Assembly (NCBI GenBank): GCA_002342805.1
Contig: DDQW01000073.1
Span: 25,246 to 89,245, forward strand
Direction: 5' to 3'
DNA from: Clostridiales bacterium UBA2432
GTDB taxonomy: Bacteria > Bacillota > Clostridia > Lachnospirales > Vallitaleaceae
Length of the DNA: 64,000 bases
The position numbers were made by a program, and so were the translations under genes. Of the stretch, positions 32,869-41,221 are shown piece by piece (within the stretch, counting starts at the first letter, position 1; each line of letters begins with the position of its first letter). The notes beneath the pieces are model-generated. The model did not search any database. It was not told where the DNA came from and saw only the letters and a program-made list of their open reading frames with translations.

Positions 32869-33944
32869 TCCCGATACATGGAGCAAGTATCCAAGCGACC
32901 TACCAAGCGTATGATGTAGCAATGCCTAAAGGGAAAATAATTGATTTTTCAACCAATACGAATAGTCTAACCTTGCCTGAATCGATTCATAAAGAGTGGC
33001 AGACCATGACAAAAGATATTCAGTGTATCAGCCAGTATCCGGCATCAGAGTATGAAGACCTTTTAAATGCCCTTGCCAACAATCATGACATGAATCAAGA
33101 CCAATTCATGATTACAAATGGAACAAATGAAGCTATTTATCTTCTTGCGTCTTATTTTGCAGGAGCACGTGTGGGTATTGTCGAACCGACATATCCGGAA
33201 TACTTACGCGCCATGTCGGCCTATGATGCAAAGTGTGTTCACATAGATTGGGAAGACCTTGCTCAAGACCTCGTGAATTTTTCGGATTTGGATGCTTTGA
33301 TTTTATGTAATCCCAATAATCCAACAGGGCAATATATGGATCAAGACCAGTTGGGATATTTGATTAAAAAAACAAAAAAAAATCATGTGCAAATCATTCT
33401 TGACCAAGCCTATGTTGATTTTTTGGCAATGAGAACAAGAGACATTAATGACCTAGCGAAAGAATGGATTGAAAACTATCCACATCTTATTATTTTAAGA
33501 AGTTTGACCAAGATTTTTAAAATTCCGGGAATACGGTTAGGTTATGTGATGGGCCATCCACAGGTAATTCAACGACTAGAAAAACGACAGCCATCGTGGT
33601 CGGTTAATCGACTGGCTCTTAGTATCGGCATAAAGCTGATTGGTGAGAAAGACTATATCCAAAAAACAAAAGTATATTATAGGCAAGAGCGAGAACGTAT
33701 CACCAAGATTCTTAGCAGTCAAGGTTGGGAAGTTATTCCTTCCCAAGTGAATTTTTTTATGATTAAAACAGAAGAAGCAGATCAACTCATTTCCTGGTGT
33801 TTAAAAAGAGGCCTTGTTCTTCGGCATACGAAAAATCATCAAGGACTTAATGGACATTATGTACGAATCGGACTTCAAGGTCCGGAAGAGAACACGATTT
33901 TGACACACGTTTTTTCAGAATATCGACAAACAATAGAAAGGTAA
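32865..33944 (+). CDS. cobD: Threonine-phosphate decarboxylase CobD
   Basis: 359-residue class I/II aminotransferase-fold PLP enzyme. IDFSTNTNSL near the start is typical of CobD, LCNPNNPTGQY is shared with histidinol-phosphate aminotransferase, and the PLP lysine is in LRSLTKIFKIPGIRLGY. Produces (R)-1-amino-2-propanol O-phosphate for CbiB. Context, directly after cbiB, favours CobD over HisC. The ATG at 32865 has GGAGG 7 bases before it and overlaps the cbiB stop. Confidence 0.92.
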   Translation: MIPIHGASIQATYQAYDVAMPKGKIIDFSTNTNSLTLPESIHKEWQTMTKDIQCISQYPASEYEDLLNALANNHDMNQDQFMITNGTNEAIYLLASYFAGARVGIVEPTYPEYLRAMSAYDAKCVHIDWEDLAQDLVNFSDLDALILCNPNNPTGQYMDQDQLGYLIKKTKKNHVQIILDQAYVDFLAMRTRDINDLAKEWIENYPHLIILRSLTKIFKIPGIRLGYVMGHPQVIQRLEKRQPSWSVNRLALSIGIKLIGEKDYIQKTKVYYRQERERITKILSSQGWEVIPSQVNFFMIKTEEADQLISWCLKRGLVLRHTKNHQGLNGHYVRIGLQGPEENTILTHVFSEYRQTIER

Positions 33945-33948
33945 TTCA

Positions 33949-34593
33949 ATGAACGATTTTGTATTCATCTCAGATTTTGACGGAACTATAACCAAAAAAG
34001 ACTTTTATTGGATTTTGCTCGATGATTATATCGGACAAAAAGGTATTGACTACTACAAAGAATGGAAAAAAACAAAAAAAATCGGTACAGAGTTTTTAAA
34101 CAAAGTGTTTACATGGCATACCTTTACCGATGAAGAACGTCGCCAAGCCTTGAATAAAGTAGACATTGATGAAAAACTACCGGACGTGATTGAGGAAGTG
34201 AAAAAGCAAGGTGGAGATTTTGTGATTCTTAGTGCAGGATTCCGCTATTATATCGACTATGTACTTAAGCAAGATGGTTTAGACAAGATTCCGGTTTATA
34301 CCAATGAGGGGAGTTTTAAAGAGAATACATTTGTCATGGAACCGGATAAAAACTCACCTTATTACTCTGAAATCTATGGAATCGATAAAGAAAAAGTGGC
34401 ACTTGAACATCGTAAAAAGTATAAAAAAGTGTATTTTGCCGGCGACTCAGAACCGGACTACAAAGCAGCAATATGTGCAGATGTGATTTTTGCCAAAGAT
34501 GAATTGGCACGATTGTTAGATGAATCAGGAAGAACATATATTAAGTATTCTAGCTTTGAGGATATTTTAAATTACTTAAAAGCAGAAAAGTAG
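33949..34593 (+). CDS. HAD-superfamily phosphatase (MtnX/SerB-like)
   Basis: 214 residues. DFDGTITKKD is HAD motif I with both aspartates, LSAGF is motif II, and YFAGDSEPDYKAA is motif IV. The cap and length resemble MtnX-type phosphatases. It begins 4 bases after cobD, so it is part of the cobalamin operon, where a phosphatase for alpha-ribazole phosphate or a related intermediate would be useful; that role is inference. No kinase or methionine-salvage gene lies near. Confidence 0.78.
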   Translation: MNDFVFISDFDGTITKKDFYWILLDDYIGQKGIDYYKEWKKTKKIGTEFLNKVFTWHTFTDEERRQALNKVDIDEKLPDVIEEVKKQGGDFVILSAGFRYYIDYVLKQDGLDKIPVYTNEGSFKENTFVMEPDKNSPYYSEIYGIDKEKVALEHRKKYKKVYFAGDSEPDYKAAICADVIFAKDELARLLDESGRTYIKYSSFEDILNYLKAEK

Positions 34594-34624
34594 AAGGACG
34601 TAAATATGTAGTTCAAATGTATCA

Positions 34625-34653
34625 TTGAACACGAATGCTTGTTCTGGTAATAT
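34625..34653 (+). promoter_or_regulatory. Promoter of type I toxin mRNA
   Basis: TTGAAC at 34625-34630, 17-base spacer, TAATAT at 34648-34653; transcription should begin near 34660, leaving a 68-base structured 5' UTR. Confidence 0.72.
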
Positions 34654-34698
34654 CAATATAAGGTGCTGCATTCGTAGAGACGGAAACTGGCGGTTAGC

Positions 34699-34722
34699 CA
34701 CTCCCAAGAAGAGATGGGGGTG
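34699..34722 (+). promoter_or_regulatory. Hairpin sequestering toxin Shine-Dalgarno
   Basis: CACTCCC (34699-34705) pairs over 7 bp with GGGGGTG (34716-34722), which is the Shine-Dalgarno of the toxin. Occlusion of the ribosome site by an upstream anti-SD stem is a standard feature of type I toxin mRNAs. Confidence 0.75.
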
Positions 34723-34727
34723 ATTTT

Positions 34728-34838
34728 ATGGATATTTTAGATTATATTGGTTTAGTCAGTGCATTAGTAACAATTATTGCACGATTAGTTTTTATATATT
34801 ATCAATGTAAATCAAATAATATACATAAAAAAAAGTAA
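34728..34838 (+). CDS. Candidate type I toxin, 36-residue membrane peptide
   Basis: A 36-codon frame encoding a hydrophobic stretch (about residues 4-25, LDYIGLVSALVTIIARLVF within it) and a basic tail ending NIHKKK: the form of Fst/TxpA/holin-like type I toxins that insert in the membrane. GGGGGTGA lies 4 bases before the ATG but is locked in a hairpin. CTGGCGGTT in the 5' UTR (34687-34695) is complementary to AACCGCCAG (34837-34845) at the stop codon, and the first ten transcribed bases pair with 34895-34904, so the mRNA ends can close on each other. A convergent antisense RNA overlaps its 3' end. No named family match is claimed. Confidence 0.72.
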   Translation: MDILDYIGLVSALVTIIARLVFIYYQCKSNNIHKKK

Positions 34839-34865
34839 CCGCCAGCCTAAGGTAGGTTACTTTTT
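34830..34865. terminator. Bidirectional terminator shared by toxin mRNA and antisense RNA
   Basis: AAAAAGTAACC (34830-34840) and GGTTACTTTTT (34855-34865) form an 11-bp stem. Because a poly-A run precedes and a poly-T run follows, it terminates both strands. It overlaps the toxin stop codon. Confidence 0.82.
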
Positions 34866-34908
34866 AAATATTTAACTCTTGGGCTAACCGTCAGGCAGCA
34901 CCTTTTAT
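34830..34908 (-). ncRNA. Candidate antitoxin antisense RNA (about 75-80 nt)
   Basis: From a minus-strand promoter at 34915-34943 an RNA would start near 34908 and stop in the T run opposite 34827-34834. It is fully complementary to the 3' region of a read-through toxin transcript and to the terminator loop of the shorter one. Its first 30 bases nearly repeat the 5' end of the toxin mRNA (GGTGCTGC, then GGTTAGCC and CCAAGAG in order), since the two ends of the locus are inverted copies. Confidence 0.65.
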
Positions 34909-34914
34909 GTGTTT

Positions 34915-34943
34915 ATTATACATCAATTATTTAGAGATATCAA
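34915..34943 (-). promoter_or_regulatory. Promoter of antisense RNA
   Basis: Minus-strand TTGATA (34938-34943), 17-base spacer, TATAAT (34915-34920). Stronger than the toxin promoter, as expected for the antitoxin of a type I module. Confidence 0.78.
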
Positions 34944-35029
34944 GAGTTTAAAATTCAAACTAATTGTTTTTACGAAGAGTTGTTCTAATTCACTAAGGTT
35001 TTAGTAGAATATCAGTATATAAAAGCAGC

Positions 35030-35058
35030 TTGACAAATGGGCAAGTTGCTTTTATAAT
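35030..35058 (+). promoter_or_regulatory. Promoter of cadC-cadA-type operon
   Basis: TTGACA at 35030-35035, 17-base spacer, TATAAT at 35053-35058: perfect consensus. Confidence 0.88.
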
Positions 35059-35061
35059 TAA

Positions 35062-35083
35062 CATATGAATACTTGTTCATATG
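35062..35083. promoter_or_regulatory. CadC/SmtB-type operator
   Basis: CATATGAA-TACTTG-TTCATATG, a 22-base inverted repeat at the predicted transcription start, of the ATATGAAC-type recognised by ArsR/SmtB metal sensors; an extra ATATGAACA half site overlaps its right end. Confidence 0.75.
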
Positions 35084-35118
35084 AACAGTTATAAATACAA
35101 AATAAAAAAGGAGAGCTC

Positions 35119-35484
35119 ATGGCAAATAAGAAGATAGATTTTGAAACGTGTCAGTGTAATGTGATTCATGAAGAAATCATCCAAAGTGTCAATCAACAAA
35201 TGCCCGAAGATGAACAGTTATATGAATTAGCGGATTTATTTAAAGTGTTTGGTGATTCAACCCGAATTAAGATTATGTTTGCAATATTTACGGAAGAAAT
35301 GTGTGTGTGTGATATTGCGGCACTATTGGGAATGACTCAATCGGCCATATCCCATCAATTACGTGTTCTTAAGCAAGCGCGATTGGTAAAATATCGAAAA
35401 GATGGCAAGGTGGTTTATTATTCTCTAGATGATGACCATATTAAAAATATATTTGATCAAGGCCTTAATCATATTAAAGAATAA
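35119..35484 (+). CDS. ArsR/SmtB-family metal sensor, CadC-like
   Basis: 121 residues. An N-terminal extension with CQC (FETCQCN) and the alpha3 CVC in EEMCVCDIAALL resemble the Cys4 Cd/Pb site of CadC, and DDDHIKNIFDQGLNH supplies the D/H ligands of the alpha5 zinc site. The winged helix spans about 40-110 (MTQSAISHQLRVLKQARLV). It should repress its own promoter through the operator at 35062 until Cd, Pb or Zn binds. Followed by the matching P-type ATPase. Confidence 0.93.
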   Translation: MANKKIDFETCQCNVIHEEIIQSVNQQMPEDEQLYELADLFKVFGDSTRIKIMFAIFTEEMCVCDIAALLGMTQSAISHQLRVLKQARLVKYRKDGKVVYYSLDDDHIKNIFDQGLNHIKE

Positions 35485-35502
35485 GGCAAGGAGGTGCATA
35501 CA

Positions 35503-37626
35503 ATGGATAAAAACAATAAAAAAGAATTTCGTATCGAAGGGTTGAACTGTGCAAACTGTGCAGCGAAAATTGAAAAAGGTATTCAAGATATTGATGGTGT
35601 CAGTGTGGCTACGTTAAATTTTTCTTCCCAAACATTGACGCTCCATCTACAAGACGGACAAGATACTGCAAAGATTTTTAAGGAAGCATCGTCACTTGCA
35701 GACCATATTGAAGCAGGGGTTGCTTTTGTCGATAAAGAGGATGTAGGCGAGGGCGACCATGTAGACCGATTATTAAACCCAGGTGAATTAGCAATATTAG
35801 GATTAGGTGTTATTGTGTTCGCCACTGCAATCATAGGGTCTTTCCAGCCATATATTGAATTTGGGCTTTATTTTTCAGCGTATTTGCTTATCGGTGGGGA
35901 AGTACTTTTACGTGCCGGTAAGAATATTGTGCGTGGTCAGGTGTTTGATGAAAACTTTTTAATGTCCATTGCGACCATTGGTGCATTTGCCATCGGTGAA
36001 TATGCAGAAGGTGTTGCCGTTATGTTGTTCTATCAAGTGGGAGAACTCTTCCAAGACCTTGCAGTCAATCGGTCAAGGCGTTCAATTAAAGAACTTCTGG
36101 ATATTAAACCCGAATATGCAAATCTTATCGAAGGTTCCCAGAGTCGACGTGTAAAACCTGATGAGGTTACAGTTGGAAGTCGAATTCTTGTTAAACCCGG
36201 TGAGAAAGTTCCTTTAGATGGCGTGGTTGTTGAAGGAACGTCTATGGTTGACACCATGGCATTAACCGGTGAATCCTTACCCAGAGATATTCAAGAAGGA
36301 GACGTCATTTTATCTGGCTTTATTAATCAAAATAGTCTTTTAACAGTTGAAGTCACTAAAGCCTATGCGGATTCTACCGTTGCTAAAATATTAGATTTAG
36401 TTGAAAATGCAAGTAGTAAAAAAGCACCAACAGAAAACTTTATCACTACCTTTGCTAAGTATTATACGCCGGTAGTTGTTTTCTCAGCATTAGCATTAGC
36501 TTTTATACCACCATTAATTACAGGAGGAAACTTTTATGATTGGATCTATCGCGCTTTAATTTTCCTTGTCGTTTCCTGTCCGTGTGCACTAGTTATATCC
36601 ATTCCCTTAGGATTTTTTGGAGGTATTGGTGGCGCGTCTAGACATGGGATATTAATCAAAGGCAGTAATTATTTGGAAGCTTTGAACAAAGTCGAGACCG
36701 TTGTATTTGACAAAACAGGAACACTGACACATGGATTTTTTGAAGTGACACATCGAATTCCAACGGCCGAGGCAAATCTTTCAGAAGATGACTTGCTACG
36801 ATATGCGGCCATTGGGGAAATTCACTCCAATCACCCCATCGGATTATCCATATTAAAAGCTTATGGTGAGCCACTCGACGAAAGTCAGATTACACACTAT
36901 GAAGATTTTGCAGGAAAAGGGGCAAAAGTACATTATGCAGATGATGTGATTATTGTCGGAAATAGTAAAATGATGCATGCAATGGCCATTGAATTTGAAG
37001 AAGTGCATTCATTAGGAACGGTGGTTTATATTGCAGTTAATAATCAATATTGTGGATATCTTGAGATACAAGATACGGTAAAAAAAGATTCTGCATCAAC
37101 AATCAAAGCACTTGGTAAGTTGGGGATTCGTCATATTATTATGTTAACAGGGGATCGAAAAGAAGTGGGCCAAGCTGTTGGAAATAGTTTGGGAATTACG
37201 GATATACGCTCTGAACTTTTACCGGCAGATAAGGTGACTGAGTTAGAGGCAATCGTTGATGCCAAAGAACCATCTAAGCGCGTGATTTTTGTTGGAGATG
37301 GCGTAAATGATGCACCTGTTCTTGCAAGAGCAGACATCGGCGTTGCAATGGGAGGCCTTGGATCCGACGTAGCTATTGAAGCTGCAGATATTGTGTTGAT
37401 GACAGATGAGCCATCAAAATTAGTGACGGCGATTCATGTTGCAAAACGTACGAAACGTATTGTATGGCAAAACATAATTTTTGCATTGGGTGTTAAAGGT
37501 ATTGTCTTACTGATGGGTGCAGCTGGTATAGCGACCATGTGGGAAGCGGTATTTGCCGATGTGGGCGTTGCCTTTATAGCAGTTATCAATGCAATGCGCG
37601 TCATGAATATGAAAAAAGAAGGATAA
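35503..37626 (+). CDS. cadA: Heavy-metal P1B-type ATPase (Cd/Zn/Pb exporter, CadA/ZntA-like)
   Basis: 707 residues. An N-terminal HMA domain carries GLNCANC, followed by about eight helices. SCPCALV is the transmembrane CPC metal site, DKTGTLTHG the phosphorylated aspartate, HSNHPIG the HP locus and GDGVNDAPVLARADIGVAMG the hinge. The C-terminal helix contains the Lys-rich start and DVGVAFIAVINAMR, whose Asp is typical of Zn/Cd transporters. ATG at 35503 is 8 bases after AAGGAGG; the in-frame GTG at 35494 overlaps that box. Operon with the CadC-like sensor. Confidence 0.94.
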   Translation: MDKNNKKEFRIEGLNCANCAAKIEKGIQDIDGVSVATLNFSSQTLTLHLQDGQDTAKIFKEASSLADHIEAGVAFVDKEDVGEGDHVDRLLNPGELAILGLGVIVFATAIIGSFQPYIEFGLYFSAYLLIGGEVLLRAGKNIVRGQVFDENFLMSIATIGAFAIGEYAEGVAVMLFYQVGELFQDLAVNRSRRSIKELLDIKPEYANLIEGSQSRRVKPDEVTVGSRILVKPGEKVPLDGVVVEGTSMVDTMALTGESLPRDIQEGDVILSGFINQNSLLTVEVTKAYADSTVAKILDLVENASSKKAPTENFITTFAKYYTPVVVFSALALAFIPPLITGGNFYDWIYRALIFLVVSCPCALVISIPLGFFGGIGGASRHGILIKGSNYLEALNKVETVVFDKTGTLTHGFFEVTHRIPTAEANLSEDDLLRYAAIGEIHSNHPIGLSILKAYGEPLDESQITHYEDFAGKGAKVHYADDVIIVGNSKMMHAMAIEFEEVHSLGTVVYIAVNNQYCGYLEIQDTVKKDSASTIKALGKLGIRHIIMLTGDRKEVGQAVGNSLGITDIRSELLPADKVTELEAIVDAKEPSKRVIFVGDGVNDAPVLARADIGVAMGGLGSDVAIEAADIVLMTDEPSKLVTAIHVAKRTKRIVWQNIIFALGVKGIVLLMGAAGIATMWEAVFADVGVAFIAVINAMRVMNMKKEG

Positions 37627-37637
37627 AGCAATATATA

Positions 37638-37677
37638 AAGGCACTTAAAAACTTTTGTTTTTAGGTGCCTTTTTTTC
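37638..37677. terminator. Bidirectional terminator between cadA and AraC gene
   Basis: AAGGCACTTAAAAAC (37638-37652) pairs with GTTTTTAGGTGCCTT (37657-37671) with a one-base bulge, followed by a T run; preceded by an A-rich arm so usable from both sides. Confidence 0.85.
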
Positions 37678-38536
37678 ATTCACTTTGTTCTCTATAAATT
37701 TTAGGACTTACACCGTAAGCGTTCTTAAACATTTTAGAAAAATTTAATGGATTACTATATCCGGTTTCTATAGCAATATCTTTAATTGGAAGCTGGCTTG
37801 TTTCTAATAGTTTTGCTGCTTTTCCCAGGCGATAATTTATGAGATATTCTTGAGGAGATACATTTAATTCTTTTTTAAATATGGAGGTTAAATAGGAGCG
37901 GTTGATACCCACGTACTTAGCAATATCACTGACTTTAATTTCTTTATAGTTTAATGTTATATATTGCAAAGCGTGTTCAACATAGGTTTCGCTAGAGTAA
38001 TCGTAGCGATTTTTTTTGCCTTTTAATTCACTTTGAGCATCGATAAGTGTAGAAATAATATCAAATAAATAACCTACACGCTTAATCTCATTTGTAAAAG
38101 TTAATTCATTGGAATCAAGAATTTTTTTAATGAGGGGAAGATAGGAAGCAGTCGGTATGCCTGAACTTGCTACAGGGTGATTGGCGGATAAACCGGCATG
38201 ATTGAGATAGTCAACAGCCATCTCGCCGTCAAAGGTCACCCAGATATATTCCCACGGATCATCCATGTCAGCGGCATAATCAATATGCACAGACTTTGGA
38301 ATTAAAAAAATATCGTCCTTCTTCAGATGATAGGTTTTTTGATGAATCGTTAAGGTGCCTTTTCCGTTTAAAATAAAATGCAGATGATTTTCGTTCGGTG
38401 TTTTATGATTATAGGTATATCCCGGAGGGCATTGCTGATGTCCGCAATGAACAAGATACAGATCATTTGTTTGCCGTTTGATATTGCGAAGGCAACGAAA
38501 ACCGGCTCTAGAGTTATACGTTGTTGGCTTATCCAT
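37676..38536 (-). CDS. AraC-family transcriptional regulator
   Basis: 286 residues: an AraC-type cupin sensor domain (about 20-150; NHLHFILNGKGTLTIHQKTYHLKKDDIFLIP) and a C-terminal double helix-turn-helix (about 185-285; VSDIAKYVGINRSYLTSIFKKELNVSPQEYLINYRLGKAAKLL and DIAIETGYSNPLNFSKMFKNAYGVSP). It is divergent from a sugar ABC/alpha-galactosidase operon and most likely activates it in response to an alpha-galactoside. The stop falls inside the terminator shared with cadA. Confidence 0.93.
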   Translation of the reverse strand: MDKPTTYNSRAGFRCLRNIKRQTNDLYLVHCGHQQCPPGYTYNHKTPNENHLHFILNGKGTLTIHQKTYHLKKDDIFLIPKSVHIDYAADMDDPWEYIWVTFDGEMAVDYLNHAGLSANHPVASSGIPTASYLPLIKKILDSNELTFTNEIKRVGYLFDIISTLIDAQSELKGKKNRYDYSSETYVEHALQYITLNYKEIKVSDIAKYVGINRSYLTSIFKKELNVSPQEYLINYRLGKAAKLLETSQLPIKDIAIETGYSNPLNFSKMFKNAYGVSPKIYREQSE

Positions 38537-38867
38537 AGTATATTCCTTTCTAGACCATTCATTTGATAATTTATGATTAGTATACGTGAAATTGATTTGA
38601 AATGCAACATATTCACTGTTTTATACAACATGATGACATATTTTGTCGATATTTAGTACTATATACATGTAATGATAACGACTTTATTACTATTATAGTA
38701 TATAATATATAAATATGAAAAGAAAAAAGATAATAAAATATACATATATGACATTATGATATATATATATCACATGAATATATTTAATTGGATGAACTTT
38801 AAAGGTATAATGTGTTCATAGTCAAAATTTTGGCAACGGCTATTCACAAGATAAAAGGAGGATTCAC
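38537..38867. promoter_or_regulatory. Divergent control region, AraC gene / sugar ABC operon
   Basis: 330 very AT-rich bases. A perfect 16-base palindrome TGATATATATATATCA lies at 38757-38772, and TATAAT at 38806-38811 fits as -10 of the plus-strand operon with only a weak -35 (TTTAAT at 38783), as expected for an activator-dependent promoter. I cannot pick out the AraC binding sites with confidence. Confidence 0.5.
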
Positions 38868-40220
38868 ATGAAGTTGAAAAAAATTATGGCATTTGTACTA
38901 ACAATGATAATGGTATTGAGTTTGGCAGCATGTAGTGGGGATAATGGCTCTGAAGGAAGTTCGACAGATTCAGGAACAAGCAATGATTCAAATGATTCAA
39001 GTTCGTCTGACAGTTCGAGTTCAGACGCGGCAGCTACTTCAGATGTTGAATTGACAATTGCTATTTGGGATACGAATCAAGAACCCGGATTAACTGAAAT
39101 CGTCAATGATTTCACTGAAAAAACAGGGGTCAAAGCAAAGATTCAAGTGACACCTTGGGATCAGTATTGGACAATGTTAGAAGCGGGAGCTACAGGTGGT
39201 TCATTACCCGATGTATTCTGGATGCATTCCAATGAAATCGCTCGATATTCTGAATATGAGATGCTTTTAGATCTGACGGACCGCATTGAATCAAGTGATG
39301 TGCTGGATATGTCTAAATTCCCTCAAGAAATTGTTGAAATTTATAATTGGGAAGGCACAAAACAGTATGCAATACCAAAAGACATCGATACAATTGCATT
39401 ATGGTATAATAAAACCATGTTTGACGAAGCGGGATTAGATTATCCGGATGAATCTTGGACATGGGATACCTTTAGAGATGCCGCTGAAAAGCTAACCAAA
39501 GATGACGGAAGTCAGTATGGTTTTGGATTACGTCCAAGCAACAATCAAGCAGGATGGTACAATGCAGTCTATGACATGGGCGGATATATTATTTCAGATG
39601 ATAAAAAATCCTCGGGTTATGATCAACCGGGAACGATTGAAGCCATTGAATTTTTTGCATCCATGTCAAAAGATGGTTTGATGCCTCCATACGAAGTTCT
39701 TGCAGAAAATGAAGAACATGCATTATTTGAAGCAGGAAAAGTTGCAATGATTACTGCCGGATCATGGATGTTAGCAGAACTATGTAATAATGAGTATGTT
39801 ATTGAAAATGGTGATATTGCAGTTCTTCCAAAAGATGCTGACTCTAATCGACGAGCATCTATCTATAATGGTTTAGGTTGGGTTGCAGCAGAAAACACCG
39901 ATCATCCTGAAGAAGCATGGGCGCTTATCGAATACTTTGGTTCAGAAGAAGCGCAACAAAAACAATCAGACCTTGGAATTGTTATCTCAGCATATGAAGG
40001 AACAGTGGATAACTGGACAGCAGCATATCCTGACTTTAATCTTCAAGCATATCTTGATATGATGGATGATTTAGTGATACGTCCATACTCAAAAACAACA
40101 GTGCGCTGGGAAAATATGGCTAATGATAAAATGATTTTGGCTTGGACCGGAGATAAAACAGCAGAAGAAGTTTGTTTGGAGATTGCAGACGAGATGAATG
40201 CATTATTAGCAGAAGAATAA
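38868..40220 (+). CDS. Sugar ABC transporter substrate-binding lipoprotein
   Basis: 450 residues. Lipobox LSLAAC (Cys 22) followed by a 35-residue Ser/Asp/Gly-rich tether, then a type 1 (MalE/UgpB-like) sugar-binding fold: LTIAIWDTNQEPGLTEIVNDFTEKTG, DIDTIALWYNKTMFDEAGL, and GKVAMITAGSWML. AAGGAGG precedes the ATG. It captures an oligosaccharide, probably an alpha-galactoside given the GH36 gene at the operon end, and passes it to the two permeases. The shared ATPase (MsmX/MsiK type) is encoded elsewhere. Confidence 0.92.
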   Translation: MKLKKIMAFVLTMIMVLSLAACSGDNGSEGSSTDSGTSNDSNDSSSSDSSSSDAAATSDVELTIAIWDTNQEPGLTEIVNDFTEKTGVKAKIQVTPWDQYWTMLEAGATGGSLPDVFWMHSNEIARYSEYEMLLDLTDRIESSDVLDMSKFPQEIVEIYNWEGTKQYAIPKDIDTIALWYNKTMFDEAGLDYPDESWTWDTFRDAAEKLTKDDGSQYGFGLRPSNNQAGWYNAVYDMGGYIISDDKKSSGYDQPGTIEAIEFFASMSKDGLMPPYEVLAENEEHALFEAGKVAMITAGSWMLAELCNNEYVIENGDIAVLPKDADSNRRASIYNGLGWVAAENTDHPEEAWALIEYFGSEEAQQKQSDLGIVISAYEGTVDNWTAAYPDFNLQAYLDMMDDLVIRPYSKTTVRWENMANDKMILAWTGDKTAEEVCLEIADEMNALLAEE

Positions 40221-40229
40221 TCAATTGAA

Positions 40230-40270
40230 TGGTATGGGCATCAATACATTTTCTCTTGATGCTCATACCA
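40230..40270 (+). repeat. Hairpin between binding-protein and permease genes
   Basis: 15-bp stem (40230-40244 with 40256-40270) without a T run. Such hairpins stabilise the upstream mRNA segment so that the binding protein is made in excess. Confidence 0.75.
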
Positions 40271-40297
40271 TCAAACTATTAGTAAGGAGATGATCGC

Positions 40298-41209
40298 GTG
40301 GCGAAACAAGTTAAACAGAAAGGGACAAATCGAGCACGTAGTGAATTTATATGGGGGTGGTTATTTATACTACCAACTATGCTTGGACTATTTGCACTAA
40401 ATATTATCCCTATTTTTCAGACCATATATCAAAGTTTTTTTAAGGCAGGAGCTTTTGGACGAGGGAACGTATTTGTAGGCTTAGATAATTATAAGCGTAT
40501 GTTTGTAGATGAAAGTGTTTGGCAGGCCCTCTTTAACACATTTAAATATGCTGTCGTTGAGGTACCTTTTTCTATTGCTATTGCATTAGTTTTAGCGGTC
40601 TTATTAAATCGGCATATGCGTGGACGATCTTTATACCGAACGATTTATTTTCTGCCAATGGTAGCTGCACCTGCAGCAGTAGCCATGGTGTGGCGTTGGT
40701 TATATAATTCGGAATTCGGTTTATTGAATCATTTGTTAAATACCTTGGGATTTGATTCAGTAAATTGGATTTCAAATCCGAACACAACATTTGTTTGGAT
40801 TGCAGTTGTTGGCATTTGGTCGGTCATTGGTTACAATATGGTACTTTTTCTGGCTGGATTGCAGGAAATACCACAAGATTATTATGAGGCCGCGATGATT
40901 GACGGTGCCAGTGCAGTTAAACAATTTTTTAATATTACAGTACCATTAATCTCGCCAATGATGTTTTTTGTATCTGTTACACGAATCATTGCAGCCATGC
41001 AAGTGTTTGACGTTATATACATGATGATGGATCGTAATAATCCTGCATTTTTCAAGACGCAATCCCTTGTGTATTTATTCTATCGATATTCATTTGTAGA
41101 GTCTGACAGAGGCTATGGATCTGCAATTGTTATGTTATTATTGCTTGTGATAATGGTCATCACAGTTATTCAGATTCGAATGCAAAAAAAATGGGTTAAC
41201 TATAATTAG
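40298..41209 (+). CDS. Sugar ABC transporter permease, MalF type
   Basis: 303 residues with six helices (first at about 20-42). GVWSVIGYNMVLFLAGLQEIPQDYYEAAMIDGASAVKQFFNITVPLISP contains the EAA loop that docks on the ATPase. Start is GTG at 40298 with AAGGAGATGA upstream. Forms a heterodimer with the next gene's product. Confidence 0.95.
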   Translation: MAKQVKQKGTNRARSEFIWGWLFILPTMLGLFALNIIPIFQTIYQSFFKAGAFGRGNVFVGLDNYKRMFVDESVWQALFNTFKYAVVEVPFSIAIALVLAVLLNRHMRGRSLYRTIYFLPMVAAPAAVAMVWRWLYNSEFGLLNHLLNTLGFDSVNWISNPNTTFVWIAVVGIWSVIGYNMVLFLAGLQEIPQDYYEAAMIDGASAVKQFFNITVPLISPMMFFVSVTRIIAAMQVFDVIYMMMDRNNPAFFKTQSLVYLFYRYSFVESDRGYGSAIVMLLLLVIMVITVIQIRMQKKWVNYN

Positions 41210-41221
41210 AAGGGAGAAGTC

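Noticed and set aside
34714..34740. Eight-codon frame starting at the ATG inside the toxin Shine-Dalgarno hairpin
   Set aside because: It lacks its own ribosome site; the ATG is part of the GGGGGTGA region. It could affect toxin initiation, but there is no direct support.
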